A stretch of DNA of 64,000 nucleotides from Mycobacterium syngnathidarum (GTDB lineage Bacteria > Actinomycetota > Actinomycetes > Mycobacteriales > Mycobacteriaceae). The notes below the pieces were generated by a model. That model searched no databases, had not been told where the DNA came from, and saw only the letters and a program-made list of their open reading frames with translations. A program made the position numbers and the translations under genes. Each line of letters starts with the position of its first letter. The stretch's first letter is position 1. The stretch covers positions 1 through 64,000 of the forward strand of contig NZ_MLCL01000078.1 in assembly GCF_001942625.1 (NCBI RefSeq), written 5' to 3'. Of the stretch, positions 34,174-43,510 are shown in pieces.

Positions 34174-36164
34174 TCCAGGAATCCCCTACGGGCATCACCC
34201 GGGGTGGAGCGTGGCTGCAGCGCCTTCAAGCGCTCCGAGGAATTCAACTGCCACGGAACCGATGTCACCATCACATTGGGCATGAACAACAGCCGCCCCT
34301 TGAGCCGCAACGCACTTTGATTGTGCAAGACCTGCTCCCACCAGTGCCCCACGACGTACTCGGGAATGAACACCGTCACCACGGTACGAGGCGATTCCTT
34401 CGTCACCCGCTTGACGTAATCCAGTACCGGGCGGGTGATCTCGCGATAAGGAGAAGCGATCACCTTCAGCGGAACACTGATGTCGCTGTCCTCCCACTGA
34501 TGCACGAGCGCACGGGTCTCGGCGTCGTCGACGCTGACCGTGATGGCCTCCAGCACGTCCGGGCGGGTGGCCCGGGCATAGGCCAGCGCCCGTTTGGTCG
34601 GCAGATGCAGTTTGGACACCAGCACGACGGCGTGGTTGCGACTGGGCAGCACGATGTCGCCTGCGTCCTCGTCCTCCTTTTCGAGCTCGCGGGCCACGGT
34701 GTCGTAATGCCGATGGATCAACTTCATCAGGATGAACAGCGCCGACATCGCCAGGATCGCTATCCACGCGCCCGCGGCGAACTTCGTCACCACGACAACC
34801 ACCAGCACCGCACCCGTGGCCGTCAGGCCGATCGCGTTGATGACGCGCGAGCGCATCATGTTCCGCCGCACCGCCAGATCGGTTTCGGTGCGCAACAACC
34901 GGGTCCAGTGCCGGACCATGCCGATCTGACTGAGCGTGAACGACACGAACACGCCGACGATGTAGAGCTGGATCAGCGCGGTCACCTCGGCGCGGAAGGC
35001 CACCACGAAAGCGATGGCCGCGAAAGCCAGGAACAGGATGCCGTTGGAGAACGCCAGCCGGTCACCGCGAGTGTGCAGCTGTCGTGGCAGGAATCGGTCC
35101 TGGGCCAGAATCGACCCCAGCACTGGGAACCCGTTGAAGGCCGTGTTTGCCGCCAGCACCAGGATCAGCGCCGTCACCCCGGCAATCAGGAACAGCCCGA
35201 CGGGGAAATCGTGGAACACCGCATTGGCGAGCTGCGCGATCAACGTTTTCTGGTGATAGTCCGGTGGCGCGCCGACCAGCTGTTCGAGCGGGCGTTCGGC
35301 GATCTGCACACCGGTGGCCCTAGCCAGGACGATCATGCCCATGAACAGCGTCACAGCGATCAGACCGAGCAACAACAAAGTGGTCGCGGCATTCCGCGAC
35401 TTGGGCTTGCGGAATGCCGGCACGCCATTGCTGATCGCCTCGACCCCGGTCAGCGCCGCCGAACCCGAGGAGAACGCCCGGGCCACCAGGAACACCAGCG
35501 CGAAGCCGAGCACCTGTCCGTGTTCGGAATGCATTTCGAAGCCTGCCGATTCGGCGCGCAGCTCATTGCCCAGCACATAGATCTGGAACAGGCCCCAACC
35601 CAGCATGACGAACATGCCGAACATGAATGCGTACGTCGGTATCGCGAATGCCGTGCCAGACTCACGGATTCCCCGCAGGTTGATCGAGGCCAGCAACAGG
35701 ATCGCCACAACGGCGAACAACACCTTGTGCTGAGCGACAAACGGAATCGCCGAACCGATGTTGGACATCGCCGATGACATCGAGACGGCCACCGTCAGCA
35801 CATAGTCCACGAGCAGCGCGCTGGCGACCGTGAGCCCTGCCGTGTGCCCCAGGTTGGTTGTCACGACCTCGTAGTCGCCGCCACCCGACGGGTAGGCATG
35901 CACATTCTGCCGGTAGCTCGCTATCACGATGAGCATGACCCCGGCCACAGCAAGGCCGATCCAGGGCGCCATCGAATAAGCGGTCAGCCCGGCAACCGAC
36001 AGCACCAGAAAGATTTCCTCGGGCGCATAAGCCACCGACGACAAGGCGTCGGAGGCGAACACCGGAAGGGCGATCCGTTTGGGCAGGAGGGTGTGGGAGA
36101 GCTTGTCGCTGCGGAACGGCCGCCCCAGTACCAACCGGCGCGCCGCCGTCGAAAGCTTGGACAC
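34170..36164 (-). CDS. APC-superfamily permease (Rv2690c-like)
   Basis: A 664-residue transporter with about twelve membrane segments in residues 35-480 (ALPVFASDALSSVAYAPEEI, GGGDYEVVTTNLG, ALTGVEAISNGVPAFRKPKSRNAA). A roughly 170-residue cytoplasmic domain follows. The overall shape resembles Kup-like or YdaO/KimA-type APC permeases, some of which carry potassium. Divergent to it are the two TrkA-type genes, so a role in K+ uptake with their products is an attractive inference. TAGTCT lies 8 nt before the GTG at 36164. It corresponds to Rv2690c. Confidence 0.85.
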   Translation of the reverse strand: MSKLSTAARRLVLGRPFRSDKLSHTLLPKRIALPVFASDALSSVAYAPEEIFLVLSVAGLTAYSMAPWIGLAVAGVMLIVIASYRQNVHAYPSGGGDYEVVTTNLGHTAGLTVASALLVDYVLTVAVSMSSAMSNIGSAIPFVAQHKVLFAVVAILLLASINLRGIRESGTAFAIPTYAFMFGMFVMLGWGLFQIYVLGNELRAESAGFEMHSEHGQVLGFALVFLVARAFSSGSAALTGVEAISNGVPAFRKPKSRNAATTLLLLGLIAVTLFMGMIVLARATGVQIAERPLEQLVGAPPDYHQKTLIAQLANAVFHDFPVGLFLIAGVTALILVLAANTAFNGFPVLGSILAQDRFLPRQLHTRGDRLAFSNGILFLAFAAIAFVVAFRAEVTALIQLYIVGVFVSFTLSQIGMVRHWTRLLRTETDLAVRRNMMRSRVINAIGLTATGAVLVVVVVTKFAAGAWIAILAMSALFILMKLIHRHYDTVARELEKEDEDAGDIVLPSRNHAVVLVSKLHLPTKRALAYARATRPDVLEAITVSVDDAETRALVHQWEDSDISVPLKVIASPYREITRPVLDYVKRVTKESPRTVVTVFIPEYVVGHWWEQVLHNQSALRLKGRLLFMPNVMVTSVPWQLNSSERLKALQPRSTPGDARRGFLE

Positions 36165-36271
36165 GAGAGCCAAGACTAAGCCCGAACGCGATAAGGCGTG
36201 ACAAAGCTGTAGCGTTCCGGGTGCACGGTTAGCGCAACAGCGCATTTCTGCCACCGGAAAGGAACCGTCGG

Positions 36272-36946
36272 GTGCGTGTAGTCGTCATGGGGTGCGGCCG
36301 AGTGGGCGCCTCCCTCGCAGACAGCCTGGCCCGGATCGGCCACGAGGTAGCGGTCATCGACCGCGACAGCACTGCATTTCACCGGCTCTCGCCGGACTTC
36401 GCCGGTGAGCGTGTGCTCGGCATGGGCTTCGACCGCGACGTGCTGCTGCGTGCCGGCATCGAGGAGGCCGGCGCGTTCGCCGCGGTCTCCTCGGGCGACA
36501 ACTCGAACATCATCTCGGCCCGGGTGGCCCGCGAGACGTTCGGTGTCGAACGCGTGGTGGCCCGTATCTACGACGCCAAGCGCGCCGCGGTCTACGAGCG
36601 CCTCGGTATCCCCACCGTGGCCACGGTGCCGTGGACCACAGATCGGCTGCTCAATGTGCTGACCAGAGAGACCGAGACCACCAAGTGGCGGGATCCGTCG
36701 GGCAATGTGGGCGTCGCCGAACTTCCGCTGCACCAGGATTGGGCCGGGCACCTGGTCACCGACCTGGAAGCGGCCACGGGTGGGCGGGTGGCCTTCATGA
36801 TCCGGTTCGGCAACGGCTATCTGCCCGAACCGAAAACCGTGATCCAGGCCGGCGACCAGGTGTACGTGGCCGCGGTGTCCGGGCACATCGCCGAGGCACT
36901 GGCCATCGCGGCGCTGCCGCCGAGCGAGGACCTCGGATCCGAATGA
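36272..36946 (+). CDS. ceoB: TrkA-family K+-uptake regulator CeoB
   Basis: A 224-residue RCK protein. The N-terminal Rossmann domain begins MRVVVMGCGRVGASLADSLARIGHEVAVIDRD, a classic NAD(H)-binding site, and a TrkA-C domain follows (about 140-215). Such proteins form the gating ring of potassium transporters. AAAGGAA precedes the GTG start. It is followed 46 nt later by ceoC and is divergent from the APC permease, the probable transport partner. It corresponds to Rv2691. Confidence 0.92.
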   Translation: MRVVVMGCGRVGASLADSLARIGHEVAVIDRDSTAFHRLSPDFAGERVLGMGFDRDVLLRAGIEEAGAFAAVSSGDNSNIISARVARETFGVERVVARIYDAKRAAVYERLGIPTVATVPWTTDRLLNVLTRETETTKWRDPSGNVGVAELPLHQDWAGHLVTDLEAATGGRVAFMIRFGNGYLPEPKTVIQAGDQVYVAAVSGHIAEALAIAALPPSEDLGSE

Positions 36947-36992
36947 CAGCCATCATCCCTGCCAACGACGATTCTCAGGAGATGTCGCGCCG

Positions 36993-37661
36993 ATGAAAGT
37001 TGCCATCGCCGGGGCCGGGGCGGTCGGTCGCTCGATCGCCCGCGAGTTGCTCGACAGCGATCACGACGTGACGCTGCTGGAGCGCAATCCCGACCACATC
37101 GACGTCGACGCCATACCGGCCGCGCACTGGCTGCTCGGTGATGCCTGTGAGCTCACCCTGATGGAATCGGTCAAGCTCGAAGAGTTCGACGTGGTGATCG
37201 CGGCGACCGGTGACGACAAGGTCAATGTCGTGGTCAGCCTGCTGGCCAAGACCGAATTCGCGGTACCCAGGGTGGTGGCACGCGTCAACGATCCGCGCAA
37301 CGAGTGGCTGTTCGACGAGAACTGGGGCGTGGATGTCGCGGTGTCGACGCCGCGCATGCTGGCCTCACTGGTCGAGGAGGCCGTTGCCGTCGGCGATCTG
37401 GTGCGCCTGATGGAGTTCCGGAAGGGACAGGCCAACCTGGTCGAGATCACCCTTCCCGACGACACCCCGTGGGGCGGACGTCCGGTCAAACGCCTCGAGC
37501 TGCCACGTGACACCGCTCTGGTGACGATCCTGCGCGGGGCCAGGGTGATCGTGCCCGAATCCGACGAGCCACTGGAGGGTGGCGACGAGTTGTTGTTCGT
37601 CGCTGTCACCGAGTCCGAGGACGAACTGCGCGAACTGCTGCTGCGTCCGGAGCCGCGCTAG
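36993..37661 (+). CDS. ceoC: TrkA-family K+-uptake regulator CeoC
   Basis: A 222-residue partner of CeoB with the same two-domain layout: MKVAIAGAGAVGRSIARELLDSDHDVTLLERN for the nucleotide site and a C-terminal TrkA-C domain (about 135-215). An AGGAGA ribosome-binding site precedes the ATG. CeoB and CeoC together probably make a hetero-octameric ring on a potassium permease. It corresponds to Rv2692. Confidence 0.92.
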   Translation: MKVAIAGAGAVGRSIARELLDSDHDVTLLERNPDHIDVDAIPAAHWLLGDACELTLMESVKLEEFDVVIAATGDDKVNVVVSLLAKTEFAVPRVVARVNDPRNEWLFDENWGVDVAVSTPRMLASLVEEAVAVGDLVRLMEFRKGQANLVEITLPDDTPWGGRPVKRLELPRDTALVTILRGARVIVPESDEPLEGGDELLFVAVTESEDELRELLLRPEPR

Positions 37662-37676
37662 CCCGGCGCACGCCGC

Positions 37677-38375
37677 TCAGTCGTCCAGGCTGCGGCTGGA
37701 GTCCTCGGCGTGTACGGCGCGTTGTGCGGCCCGGATGGCCAGATAGGTCACCAGCGCCGCGACGGCGGTCAGCGGCCAGCCCATCGCGATCCGCGCGAAG
37801 CCCAGCCAACCCGTCTGATCGGAGTCATAGAGGTACTGCTGCACCAGGAACCGCGACGCGAACACCGCGACCCAGGTGAGCGTGGCGACGTCGAACGCCA
37901 GCACTGCTTTACGGACGTCGCGCCAGGCCCGGTCGTGGGTGTTGACCCAGCCCCAGATGTAGCCGACCACCGGACGGCGGATCACCACCGAGACCGCGAA
38001 CAACACGGCGTACAACAGTGAGCTCCAGATACCAAGCAGGAAATAGCCTTTCGACTCCCCCACCAGGTAGGCGATGAGCGCACTGACGCCGACGGCGAAG
38101 AATCCCGACACCGCGGGCTGCACGGATTCCCGGCGGACCAGCCGCCAGATCAGGATCAGTGTCGCCACGCCGAGCGCGGCAGCGATCGCGGGCACCAGCC
38201 CGAACATCGTCGACACCGGAACGAACACCACCACCGGCAGGGACGAGTAGATCAGCCCGCTGACGCCGCCCATCTGCTCGAGCACCGCCCGGCCGCCTCG
38301 GTGGGCAGGGGGCGACGCCGGATCACTCTCGGGGGATTGAGGGGCGCTGCCGGTGTCGTTTTCGGCCTGGCTCAC
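37677..38375 (-). CDS. DUF3159 family membrane protein (Rv2693c-like)
   Basis: A 232-residue actinobacterial membrane protein. After a 35-residue polar N-terminus come about five membrane segments (GLIYSSLPVVVFVPVSTMFG, AVSGFFAVGVSALIAYLV and others). YIWGWVNTHDRAWRDVRKA forms a conserved loop. Function is unknown. The GTG start overlaps the stop of the OB-fold gene in a GTGA junction, so the two are translationally coupled. It is convergent with ceoC. Confidence 0.82.
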   Translation of the reverse strand: MSQAENDTGSAPQSPESDPASPPAHRGGRAVLEQMGGVSGLIYSSLPVVVFVPVSTMFGLVPAIAAALGVATLILIWRLVRRESVQPAVSGFFAVGVSALIAYLVGESKGYFLLGIWSSLLYAVLFAVSVVIRRPVVGYIWGWVNTHDRAWRDVRKAVLAFDVATLTWVAVFASRFLVQQYLYDSDQTGWLGFARIAMGWPLTAVAALVTYLAIRAAQRAVHAEDSSRSLDD

Positions 38376-38743
38376 TTCTGGATTTCGTAGCGGGGGTTGT
38401 AAATCGCCTTGGCGCCGTTCTCCAGCTTGCCGACCCGGCCGTGCACCCGCAGGGTGCAGCCCGACTCGATACCCGGAATGCGGCGCTGCCCGAGCCACAC
38501 CAACATCACCGTGTCGGTTCCGTCGAACAGTTCGGCTTTGATGCCGCCGGAACACCCCTTGCCATTACATTCGACGCTGCGCAGGGTGCCGACCATCGTC
38601 ACTTCCTGGCCGCGCTGGGCGTCGATCGCCTTGAGCGCGCCGGTATTGACGGCTTCGTCACTGAGCTCTTCGACATCGAGCTGTTCGGGGTCTTCCGTCA
38701 GGCGTCGCGTAAGCCGGCGCAGATACCCTTCGGCCGTAGCCAT
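38372..38743 (-). CDS. OB-fold nucleic-acid-binding protein (Rv2694c-like)
   Basis: A 123-residue single-domain protein. Residues about 45-120 form an OB-fold (EVTMVGTLRSVECNGKGCSGGIKAELFDGTDTVMLVWLGQRRIPG) like the RecG wedge or tRNA-anticodon-type domains. The first 30 residues are helical. It may bind single-stranded DNA or RNA. The ATG at 38743 is chosen because the protein then starts as its homologue does. It is the first gene of a two-gene unit with the DUF3159 gene. Confidence 0.82.
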   Translation of the reverse strand: MATAEGYLRRLTRRLTEDPEQLDVEELSDEAVNTGALKAIDAQRGQEVTMVGTLRSVECNGKGCSGGIKAELFDGTDTVMLVWLGQRRIPGIESGCTLRVHGRVGKLENGAKAIYNPRYEIQK

Positions 38744-38877
38744 GGCCTCTCCTGACCTTCTGCGGATCCACTGTGAATCCGCCCAACCAACGCCACGGTA
38801 GACCTCTTGTTGACCGAATGCCACGTGGGGTACGGGTCGGCACGCCGACGATTTGACGGGGCAGGCACGATCATGTG

Positions 38878-39597
38878 ATGAGCGTCATCCTTCGCGGTGT
38901 CCCAACCGTTTTGCTGCCCGGTACCGGATCCGACGACGACTACGTCTACCGGGCTTTTTCGGATGCGCTGCACGGCGCCGACGCACTCGTGGTGACCCCG
39001 CCGCCGACCCCGGAACGACTTGTCGCCGGTTACCTGCACGCCCTCGACGACGCGGCCCGGTCGGGGCCGATCGCGGTGGGCGGGGTGTCCATCGGCGCCG
39101 TCGTGGCGGCACGGTGGGCGTTGGACCATCCCAGCCGAACCGTGGCGGTGCTGGCCGCCTTGCCGCCATGGACGGGATCTTCTCAGCACGCCCCGGCCGC
39201 ACTGTTGGCGCGGCACTCCGCCGAGCTGCTGCGCCGGGACGGGTTGGCGGCCACAGTTGCGCAGATGCGCGCCTCCAGCCCGCCGTGGCTGGCCGATGAG
39301 CTGGCCCGCTCCTGGGTGGGCCAGTGGCCGACGCTGCCGGATGCGCTGGAGGAAGCCGCCGGTTACCGCGCGCCCGGCAGTGCCGAGCTCGAACGACTCG
39401 GGGTGCCCATGGGCGTCGCGGTGGCCACCGATGATCCCGTGCATCCGGCCGAAGTCGGATACGAGTGGGTGGCCGCAGCCCCTCGATCGGCGCTGCGGTC
39501 GGTCACGCTGGACCAGATGGGGCTCGACACCGGCGTGTTGGGCGCGGCCTGTCTGGCGGCGCTGCAGGAGGCCGCCAGCGACACCGTGGCGGGTTGA
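38878..39597 (+). CDS. Alpha/beta-hydrolase fold protein (Rv2695-like)
   Basis: A 239-residue protein with an alpha/beta-hydrolase fold: TVLLPGTGSDDDYVYRAF near the start and the nucleophile elbow GGVSIGAVVAARWAL with Ser. The acid and His positions are less obvious (VATDDPVHPAE), so the activity is uncertain. GTG at 38875 and ATG at 38878 are adjacent possible starts; the ATG is used. It is convergent with the DUF3710 gene, with only 7 nt between the stops. Confidence 0.75.
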   Translation: MSVILRGVPTVLLPGTGSDDDYVYRAFSDALHGADALVVTPPPTPERLVAGYLHALDDAARSGPIAVGGVSIGAVVAARWALDHPSRTVAVLAALPPWTGSSQHAPAALLARHSAELLRRDGLAATVAQMRASSPPWLADELARSWVGQWPTLPDALEEAAGYRAPGSAELERLGVPMGVAVATDDPVHPAEVGYEWVAAAPRSALRSVTLDQMGLDTGVLGAACLAALQEAASDTVAG

Positions 39598-39604
39598 GGG
39601 ACTA

Positions 39605-40405
39605 CTACCCGCCGGTGATGGTCCGCAGCTGCTGCATCGCCGAGCCCTGCACGCTTCGGCGCGCCACCGGGTCGGCCGGTGGCTCATCCTGCGGAGGCAT
39701 CTGCGCCGCGGTGGTGAGCTGCTGGGCGGCCTGCTGCATCGCGGCCTGCTGCGCTGCAGCCCGCAGTTGGGCAGCCATCGGCTCGGGCAGCTGCACCTGC
39801 AGCGGTGTGCGCACCGGCATCGGCGTATCGCCGCGACGAATCACGCTGTCGGCCAACGAGGTCCGTGCCTCGTCGGCGAGGGCGTCGATGGTTTCGGGGG
39901 AACCGTTGACCACACAGCGCACCATCCAGCGGTAGCCGTCGACACCGATGAAGCGCACCACGCCGCCGTTACCCGCACCGACCACCTCGCGGCCCCACGG
40001 ACCGTCCTGGATGTTCACCGAGCTGGCGTCCTTGCGCAGTGATTCGGCGAGTTCGCCCGCCACCTCACGCCACAGGCCCGCACTCTTGGGTGCGGCGTAG
40101 GCGGCGATGGTGAACCGCCCGTTCGGGGTCACCACCCACACCGCGCTGGGCGCACCGGCCTCGTTGAGCTCGACCTGGACCTGTCCACCGTCGGGCATCG
40201 GGATCAGGACCGAACCGAGATCCAGCCTGCCCTGCGTCGCCACCTCCGGATCGTCGAAGTCCTCGATGTCGAACGGGCCGTCGTCGGAACCCTCGTCGAA
40301 ATCGGCCGGCTCCGCTGCGTCCGGTTGGTCGACGACCTGCTCGTCGTCGCTCTGACGAACCGGCTCGTCCGCCGATTCCTTGCTCTTGCGTTTTCCGAAT
40401 GCCAT
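39605..40405 (-). CDS. DUF3710 family protein (Rv2696c-like)
   Basis: A 266-residue soluble actinobacterial protein of unknown function. The first 60 residues are acidic and probably disordered. The core (about 65-210) contains DGGQVQVELNEAGAPSAVWVVTPNGRFTIAAYAAPKS and WGREVVGAGNGGVVRFIGVDGYRWMVRCVVNG. The C-terminus is rich in Gln and Ala. The ATG overlaps the dut stop (TGATG), so it is translationally coupled to dut. Confidence 0.8.
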   Translation of the reverse strand: MAFGKRKSKESADEPVRQSDDEQVVDQPDAAEPADFDEGSDDGPFDIEDFDDPEVATQGRLDLGSVLIPMPDGGQVQVELNEAGAPSAVWVVTPNGRFTIAAYAAPKSAGLWREVAGELAESLRKDASSVNIQDGPWGREVVGAGNGGVVRFIGVDGYRWMVRCVVNGSPETIDALADEARTSLADSVIRRGDTPMPVRTPLQVQLPEPMAAQLRAAAQQAAMQQAAQQLTTAAQMPPQDEPPADPVARRSVQGSAMQQLRTITGG

Positions 40406-40869
40406 CACAAACTCGCATGTCCGCCGGAGGAACCGTGGCCACCGTCGCCACGGGAGGTGTCGGCCAGGCCGGCCTCGTCGAACGAGGTCACCTCGACCAA
40501 CTCGGGCAGTTCTACCCGCTGTACCAACAACTGGGCAATCCGGTCACCGCGCTTGACCACGATCGGCGTGCCGGGATCGAGGTTGATCAGCGAAATCTTG
40601 ATCTCGCCGCGGTAACCGGCGTCTATCGTGCCCGGACTGTTGACGATCGAAAGCCCCACGCGGGCAGCCAGACCCGAGCGCGGATGGATCAGTCCCACCA
40701 TTCCGTGCGGAATGGCCACGGCGACACCGGTGGGCACGAGCTCGCGTTGCCCGGGTGCCAGTTCGACATCGCGCGCGCTGTAGAGGTCTACGCCCGCGTC
40801 CCCATCGTGCGCCCGGCTGGGCATCGGTAGTTCGCGGTCCAATCGGACGACCGCCAGAGAGGTGGACAC
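40405..40869 (-). CDS. dut: dUTP diphosphatase
   Basis: This enzyme hydrolyses dUTP to dUMP, keeping uracil out of DNA and feeding thymidylate synthesis. The 154-residue trimeric dUTPase has all five motifs, among them [49 protein letters not shown], and the glycine-rich tail [18 protein letters not shown]. The GTG at 40869 lies only 25 bp from the start of the divergent DUF3093 gene. Their -10 elements overlap. It corresponds to Rv2697c. Confidence 0.96.
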   Translation of the reverse strand: MSTSLAVVRLDRELPMPSRAHDGDAGVDLYSARDVELAPGQRELVPTGVAVAIPHGMVGLIHPRSGLAARVGLSIVNSPGTIDAGYRGEIKISLINLDPGTPIVVKRGDRIAQLLVQRVELPELVEVTSFDEAGLADTSRGDGGHGSSGGHASL

Positions 40870-40877
40870 GACGTCAC

Positions 40878-40887
40878 AGATTACTCT
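40878..40887. promoter_or_regulatory. Overlapping divergent -10 elements of dut and the DUF3093 gene
   Basis: TACTCT (40882-40887, plus strand) lies 7 nt before the DUF3093 GTG. TAATCT (minus strand of 40878-40883) lies 8 nt before the dut GTG. The two TANNNT elements share 40882-40883 on opposite strands, so the two leaderless transcripts would start within about 25 bp of each other and could not both be engaged at once. Confidence 0.55.
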
Positions 40888-40894
40888 GAGCCGC

Positions 40895-41374
40895 GTGTCA
40901 GACACGCGCGCAACCACCCGAAGCGTTCCATACCGCGAACGGTTGTGGGTGCCTTGGTGGTGGTCGTTGCCGGCTGCGGTGCTGGCAGGGGTGATCGCGT
41001 TCGAGGTCGGCCTGGCCGCCCCGGCCATTCCGGCATGGTTGCCGTACGTGTTGCTCTTCGGCGTGGCGGCGGCCGTGCTGATGTGGTTCAGCAAGACCGA
41101 ATTGAAGGTGGTGCGTGACAGCGCCGGCGATACCGAGTTGTGGATCGGCGATGCGCACCTGCCGACGAGTGTCATCTCCCGGACCGCGGAAGTGCCGCGG
41201 TCAGCCAAGTCGGCTGCGTTGGGCCGTCAGCTCGATCCCGCTGCCTTCGTCGTACACCGGGCCTGGATTGGCCCGATGGTGCTGGTAGTGCTCGACGATC
41301 CCGATGACCCCACCCCGTATTGGCTCATCAGTTCTCGTCGTCCGGATCGCGTCCTCGCAGCGCTGGGCGGCTGA
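40895..41374 (+). CDS. DUF3093 family membrane protein (Rv2698-like)
   Basis: A 159-residue protein with two membrane segments close to the N-terminus ([45 protein letters not shown] region). A small beta-rich domain follows, ending [20 protein letters not shown]. Function is unknown. The GTG start is fixed by TACTCT 7 nt upstream. It is divergent from dut and convergent with the DUF4193 gene. Confidence 0.8.
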   Translation: MSDTRATTRSVPYRERLWVPWWWSLPAAVLAGVIAFEVGLAAPAIPAWLPYVLLFGVAAAVLMWFSKTELKVVRDSAGDTELWIGDAHLPTSVISRTAEVPRSAKSAALGRQLDPAAFVVHRAWIGPMVLVVLDDPDDPTPYWLISSRRPDRVLAALGG

Positions 41375-41417
41375 AGCGGCTGAACCGCGAATCACCGCCG
41401 CAGCGGTCGTACCGCCG

Positions 41418-41720
41418 TCAGGCGGCGCAGTCGGTGCAGATCATCACGCCGTTCTTCTCGCTTGCCAGCCGGCTCCGGTGGTGCACCAGAAAGCAGCTGG
41501 AGCAGGTGAACTCGTCGGCCTGCTTCGGGACCACCCGCACCGACAGTTCCTCGCCGGACAGGTCCGCGCCCGGCAGCTCGAACGACTCGGCCGATTCAGA
41601 TTCGTCGACATCCACCACGGCGGATTGCGCCTCGTTGCGACGTGCCTTGAGCTCCTCGAGCGAATCCTCGGAAACCTCGTCTGCCTCGGAGCGTCGTGGA
41701 GCGTCGTAGTCGGTAGCCAT
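41418..41720 (-). CDS. DUF4193 zinc-ribbon-like protein (Rv2699c-like)
   Basis: A 100-residue protein found throughout actinobacteria. It starts with MATDYDAPR, has an acidic helical middle, and ends with two CxxC pairs (FTCSSCFLVHHRSRL and MICTDCAA) that should bind zinc. It resembles small transcription-associated zinc ribbons, but function is unknown. A strong AGGGAGG ribosome-binding site precedes the ATG, suggesting high expression. The 165-bp gap to the divergent cei gene holds both promoters. Confidence 0.88.
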   Translation of the reverse strand: MATDYDAPRRSEADEVSEDSLEELKARRNEAQSAVVDVDESESAESFELPGADLSGEELSVRVVPKQADEFTCSSCFLVHHRSRLASEKNGVMICTDCAA

Positions 41721-41885
41721 CGTCTTTGTCCCCTCCCTTACCTTGCAGCAGAGCTTTGTACCAGCGTCGAACGCATTCCCCAAATGATTCGTGCCCGTAT
41801 TGCCACACGTTTCAGTGTGATTTACATCACACTACCGTCTGAGCTCTGATGCATCAGCGAACACGTTTGCCCTTAGAGTGCACAT

Positions 41886-42536
41886 GTGGTCGCGCAAATC
41901 ACCGATGGCACAGCTTTCGACCGGCACGGTCGACCGTTCCGTCGGCGCAGTTTCGTTCCCGGCATCGTGCTCTTCGCCACGCTGGCGGTGGTGACGATGG
42001 TCGTCTGGATCGTCGCGCTCAGCCAGCCGACGGATGTGCATGAAGCCACGGTCTGCAACAACCCACCGCCGGCCACCGATCCGGCAGCGCCCAAGCTCGG
42101 TGAGCAGGTGGCCAGCTCGGCGATGACAGACGTGACGCCGGCTCCGCTGGCCGAGACCCGGATCCGGGTGCTCAACGCCAGCGGACAGGGCGGCCAGGCC
42201 GGCGAGGTCGCCGGCGCGTTGCGCGATCTCGGCTTCGCCCAACCCGAGGCCGCGAATGACCCGATCTACTCCACCACGCGCCTGGAATGCCAGGGGCAGA
42301 TCCGGTTCGGCCCAGCGGGCCGGACCGCGGCCGCCGCGGTGTGGCTGGTGGCGCCGTGCACCGAGCTGTTCCAGGACGAAAGGCCGGACGCCACAGTCGA
42401 TCTGGCCCTGGGCACCGAGTTCAGCGAACTCGCCAGCAATGACGACATCAAGGCCGTGCTGGCCAGCCTGCGGCCCGACGCCACTGCTCCGTCGGATTCC
42501 GCGCTGCTGTCAAAGATCCACACCGGCACCTGCTAG
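41886..42536 (+). CDS. cei: Envelope integrity protein Cei (LytR C-terminal domain)
   Basis: A 216-residue membrane-anchored protein corresponding to Rv2700. A basic cytoplasmic start is followed by one membrane segment (about 25-47). An extracytoplasmic LytR_C domain follows (IRVLNASGQGGQAGEVAGALRDLGFAQPEAAND). Loss of Cei in M. tuberculosis was reported to weaken the cell envelope and virulence. TAGAGT at 41874-41879 is 6 nt before the GTG, which supports this start. Its last 27 nt overlap the end of the convergent inositol monophosphatase gene. Confidence 0.88.
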   Translation: MVAQITDGTAFDRHGRPFRRRSFVPGIVLFATLAVVTMVVWIVALSQPTDVHEATVCNNPPPATDPAAPKLGEQVASSAMTDVTPAPLAETRIRVLNASGQGGQAGEVAGALRDLGFAQPEAANDPIYSTTRLECQGQIRFGPAGRTAAAAVWLVAPCTELFQDERPDATVDLALGTEFSELASNDDIKAVLASLRPDATAPSDSALLSKIHTGTC

Positions 42537-43355
42537 CGCGTCGCACAGGGCGTCGGCAACGCCCGGCGCCGACGCAACCACCTGCTCGGAACCGGGTGTG
42601 GTGGGCAACCGCACCGTCGCCCCCGCCTCGGCGGCGATCAACGCCGCCGCGGCCCAATCCCAGACCTGAACGCCCTCCTCGTAATAGGCGTCCAACCGGC
42701 CCGCTGCGACCATGCACAGGTCCAGCGCGCACGAACCGATACGACGCACATCACGCACCGCGGGCAGCAGCTGGGCCATGACTCTGGCCTGCCGCGCGCG
42801 ACGGCCGGGGTCATAGGCGAAGCCGGTACCCAGCAGCGCCATGGACAGGTCCCGGACAGCGCTGCACCGCAGTGCTGTCCGCACCCCGTCACGCACCACC
42901 GCCGCACCATGGCCCAGGGCAGCCGAGTACACCTCACCGCCGGGCACGTCCGCCACGGCTCCGGCCACCGATCGCCCGTCGTACTGCACGGCCACCGACA
43001 CCGCGTAGGCCGGGATCCCGTAGACGAAGTTGACCGTGCCGTCGATCGGGTCGAGCACCCAGCTCAATCCCGGGCGATCATCGCGCCGACCGCCCTCCTC
43101 TTCTCCGAGGATCGGCTCTGAGGGCCGCAACACCGCCAGCCGCTCACGTAACCACCGCTCGGTCTCGGTGTCGACGATGGTGACGGGGTCGGTCGGTGTG
43201 CTCTTCGATCTGACGGTCCGCACGTCGTCACGTACCGCGACTCCGTCGGAGCTGAACACCTCGGCGCGCCGGCGCGCGACGAAGGCGGCGGCCTCGGTAG
43301 CCAGCTGCTCGGCCACGACCCGCAAGGCGGGAGCATCGAAACTGTTGTCGGTCAC
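42510..43355 (-). CDS. suhB: Inositol monophosphatase family protein (SuhB, Rv2701c-like)
   Basis: A 281-residue magnesium-dependent phosphatase. The metal-site motifs are VDTETERWLRERL, ILGEEEGG, WVLDPIDGTVNFVYGIP and, near the C-terminus, VQVWDWAAAALIAAEAGA. In mycobacteria these enzymes release inositol for phosphatidylinositol mannosides and mycothiol; several paralogues exist. The GTG at 43355 gives an N-terminus of normal length. It is divergent from ppgK across 155 bp. Confidence 0.92.
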   Translation of the reverse strand: MTDNSFDAPALRVVAEQLATEAAAFVARRRAEVFSSDGVAVRDDVRTVRSKSTPTDPVTIVDTETERWLRERLAVLRPSEPILGEEEGGRRDDRPGLSWVLDPIDGTVNFVYGIPAYAVSVAVQYDGRSVAGAVADVPGGEVYSAALGHGAAVVRDGVRTALRCSAVRDLSMALLGTGFAYDPGRRARQARVMAQLLPAVRDVRRIGSCALDLCMVAAGRLDAYYEEGVQVWDWAAAALIAAEAGATVRLPTTPGSEQVVASAPGVADALCDALAGAGVDL

Positions 43356-43510
43356 TGCCCTATCGCAACATCTTCGGCCCGAAAAGTCGCTGTGCGACGG
43401 CGGGCCGGACCACACGCGGGTGCGATGTTCAGCGACTAGGGTGGGGCGCGCCTTGGTTTGTCCCTCGCCCCGTCCGACAGCGCACCGCCTGTCCCACAAA
43501 GGAGCACCCC

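Noticed and set aside
34080..35777. Open reading frame of about 565 codons on the plus strand
   Set aside because: It is antisense to the APC permease and RNA methyltransferase genes and has shadow-like composition.
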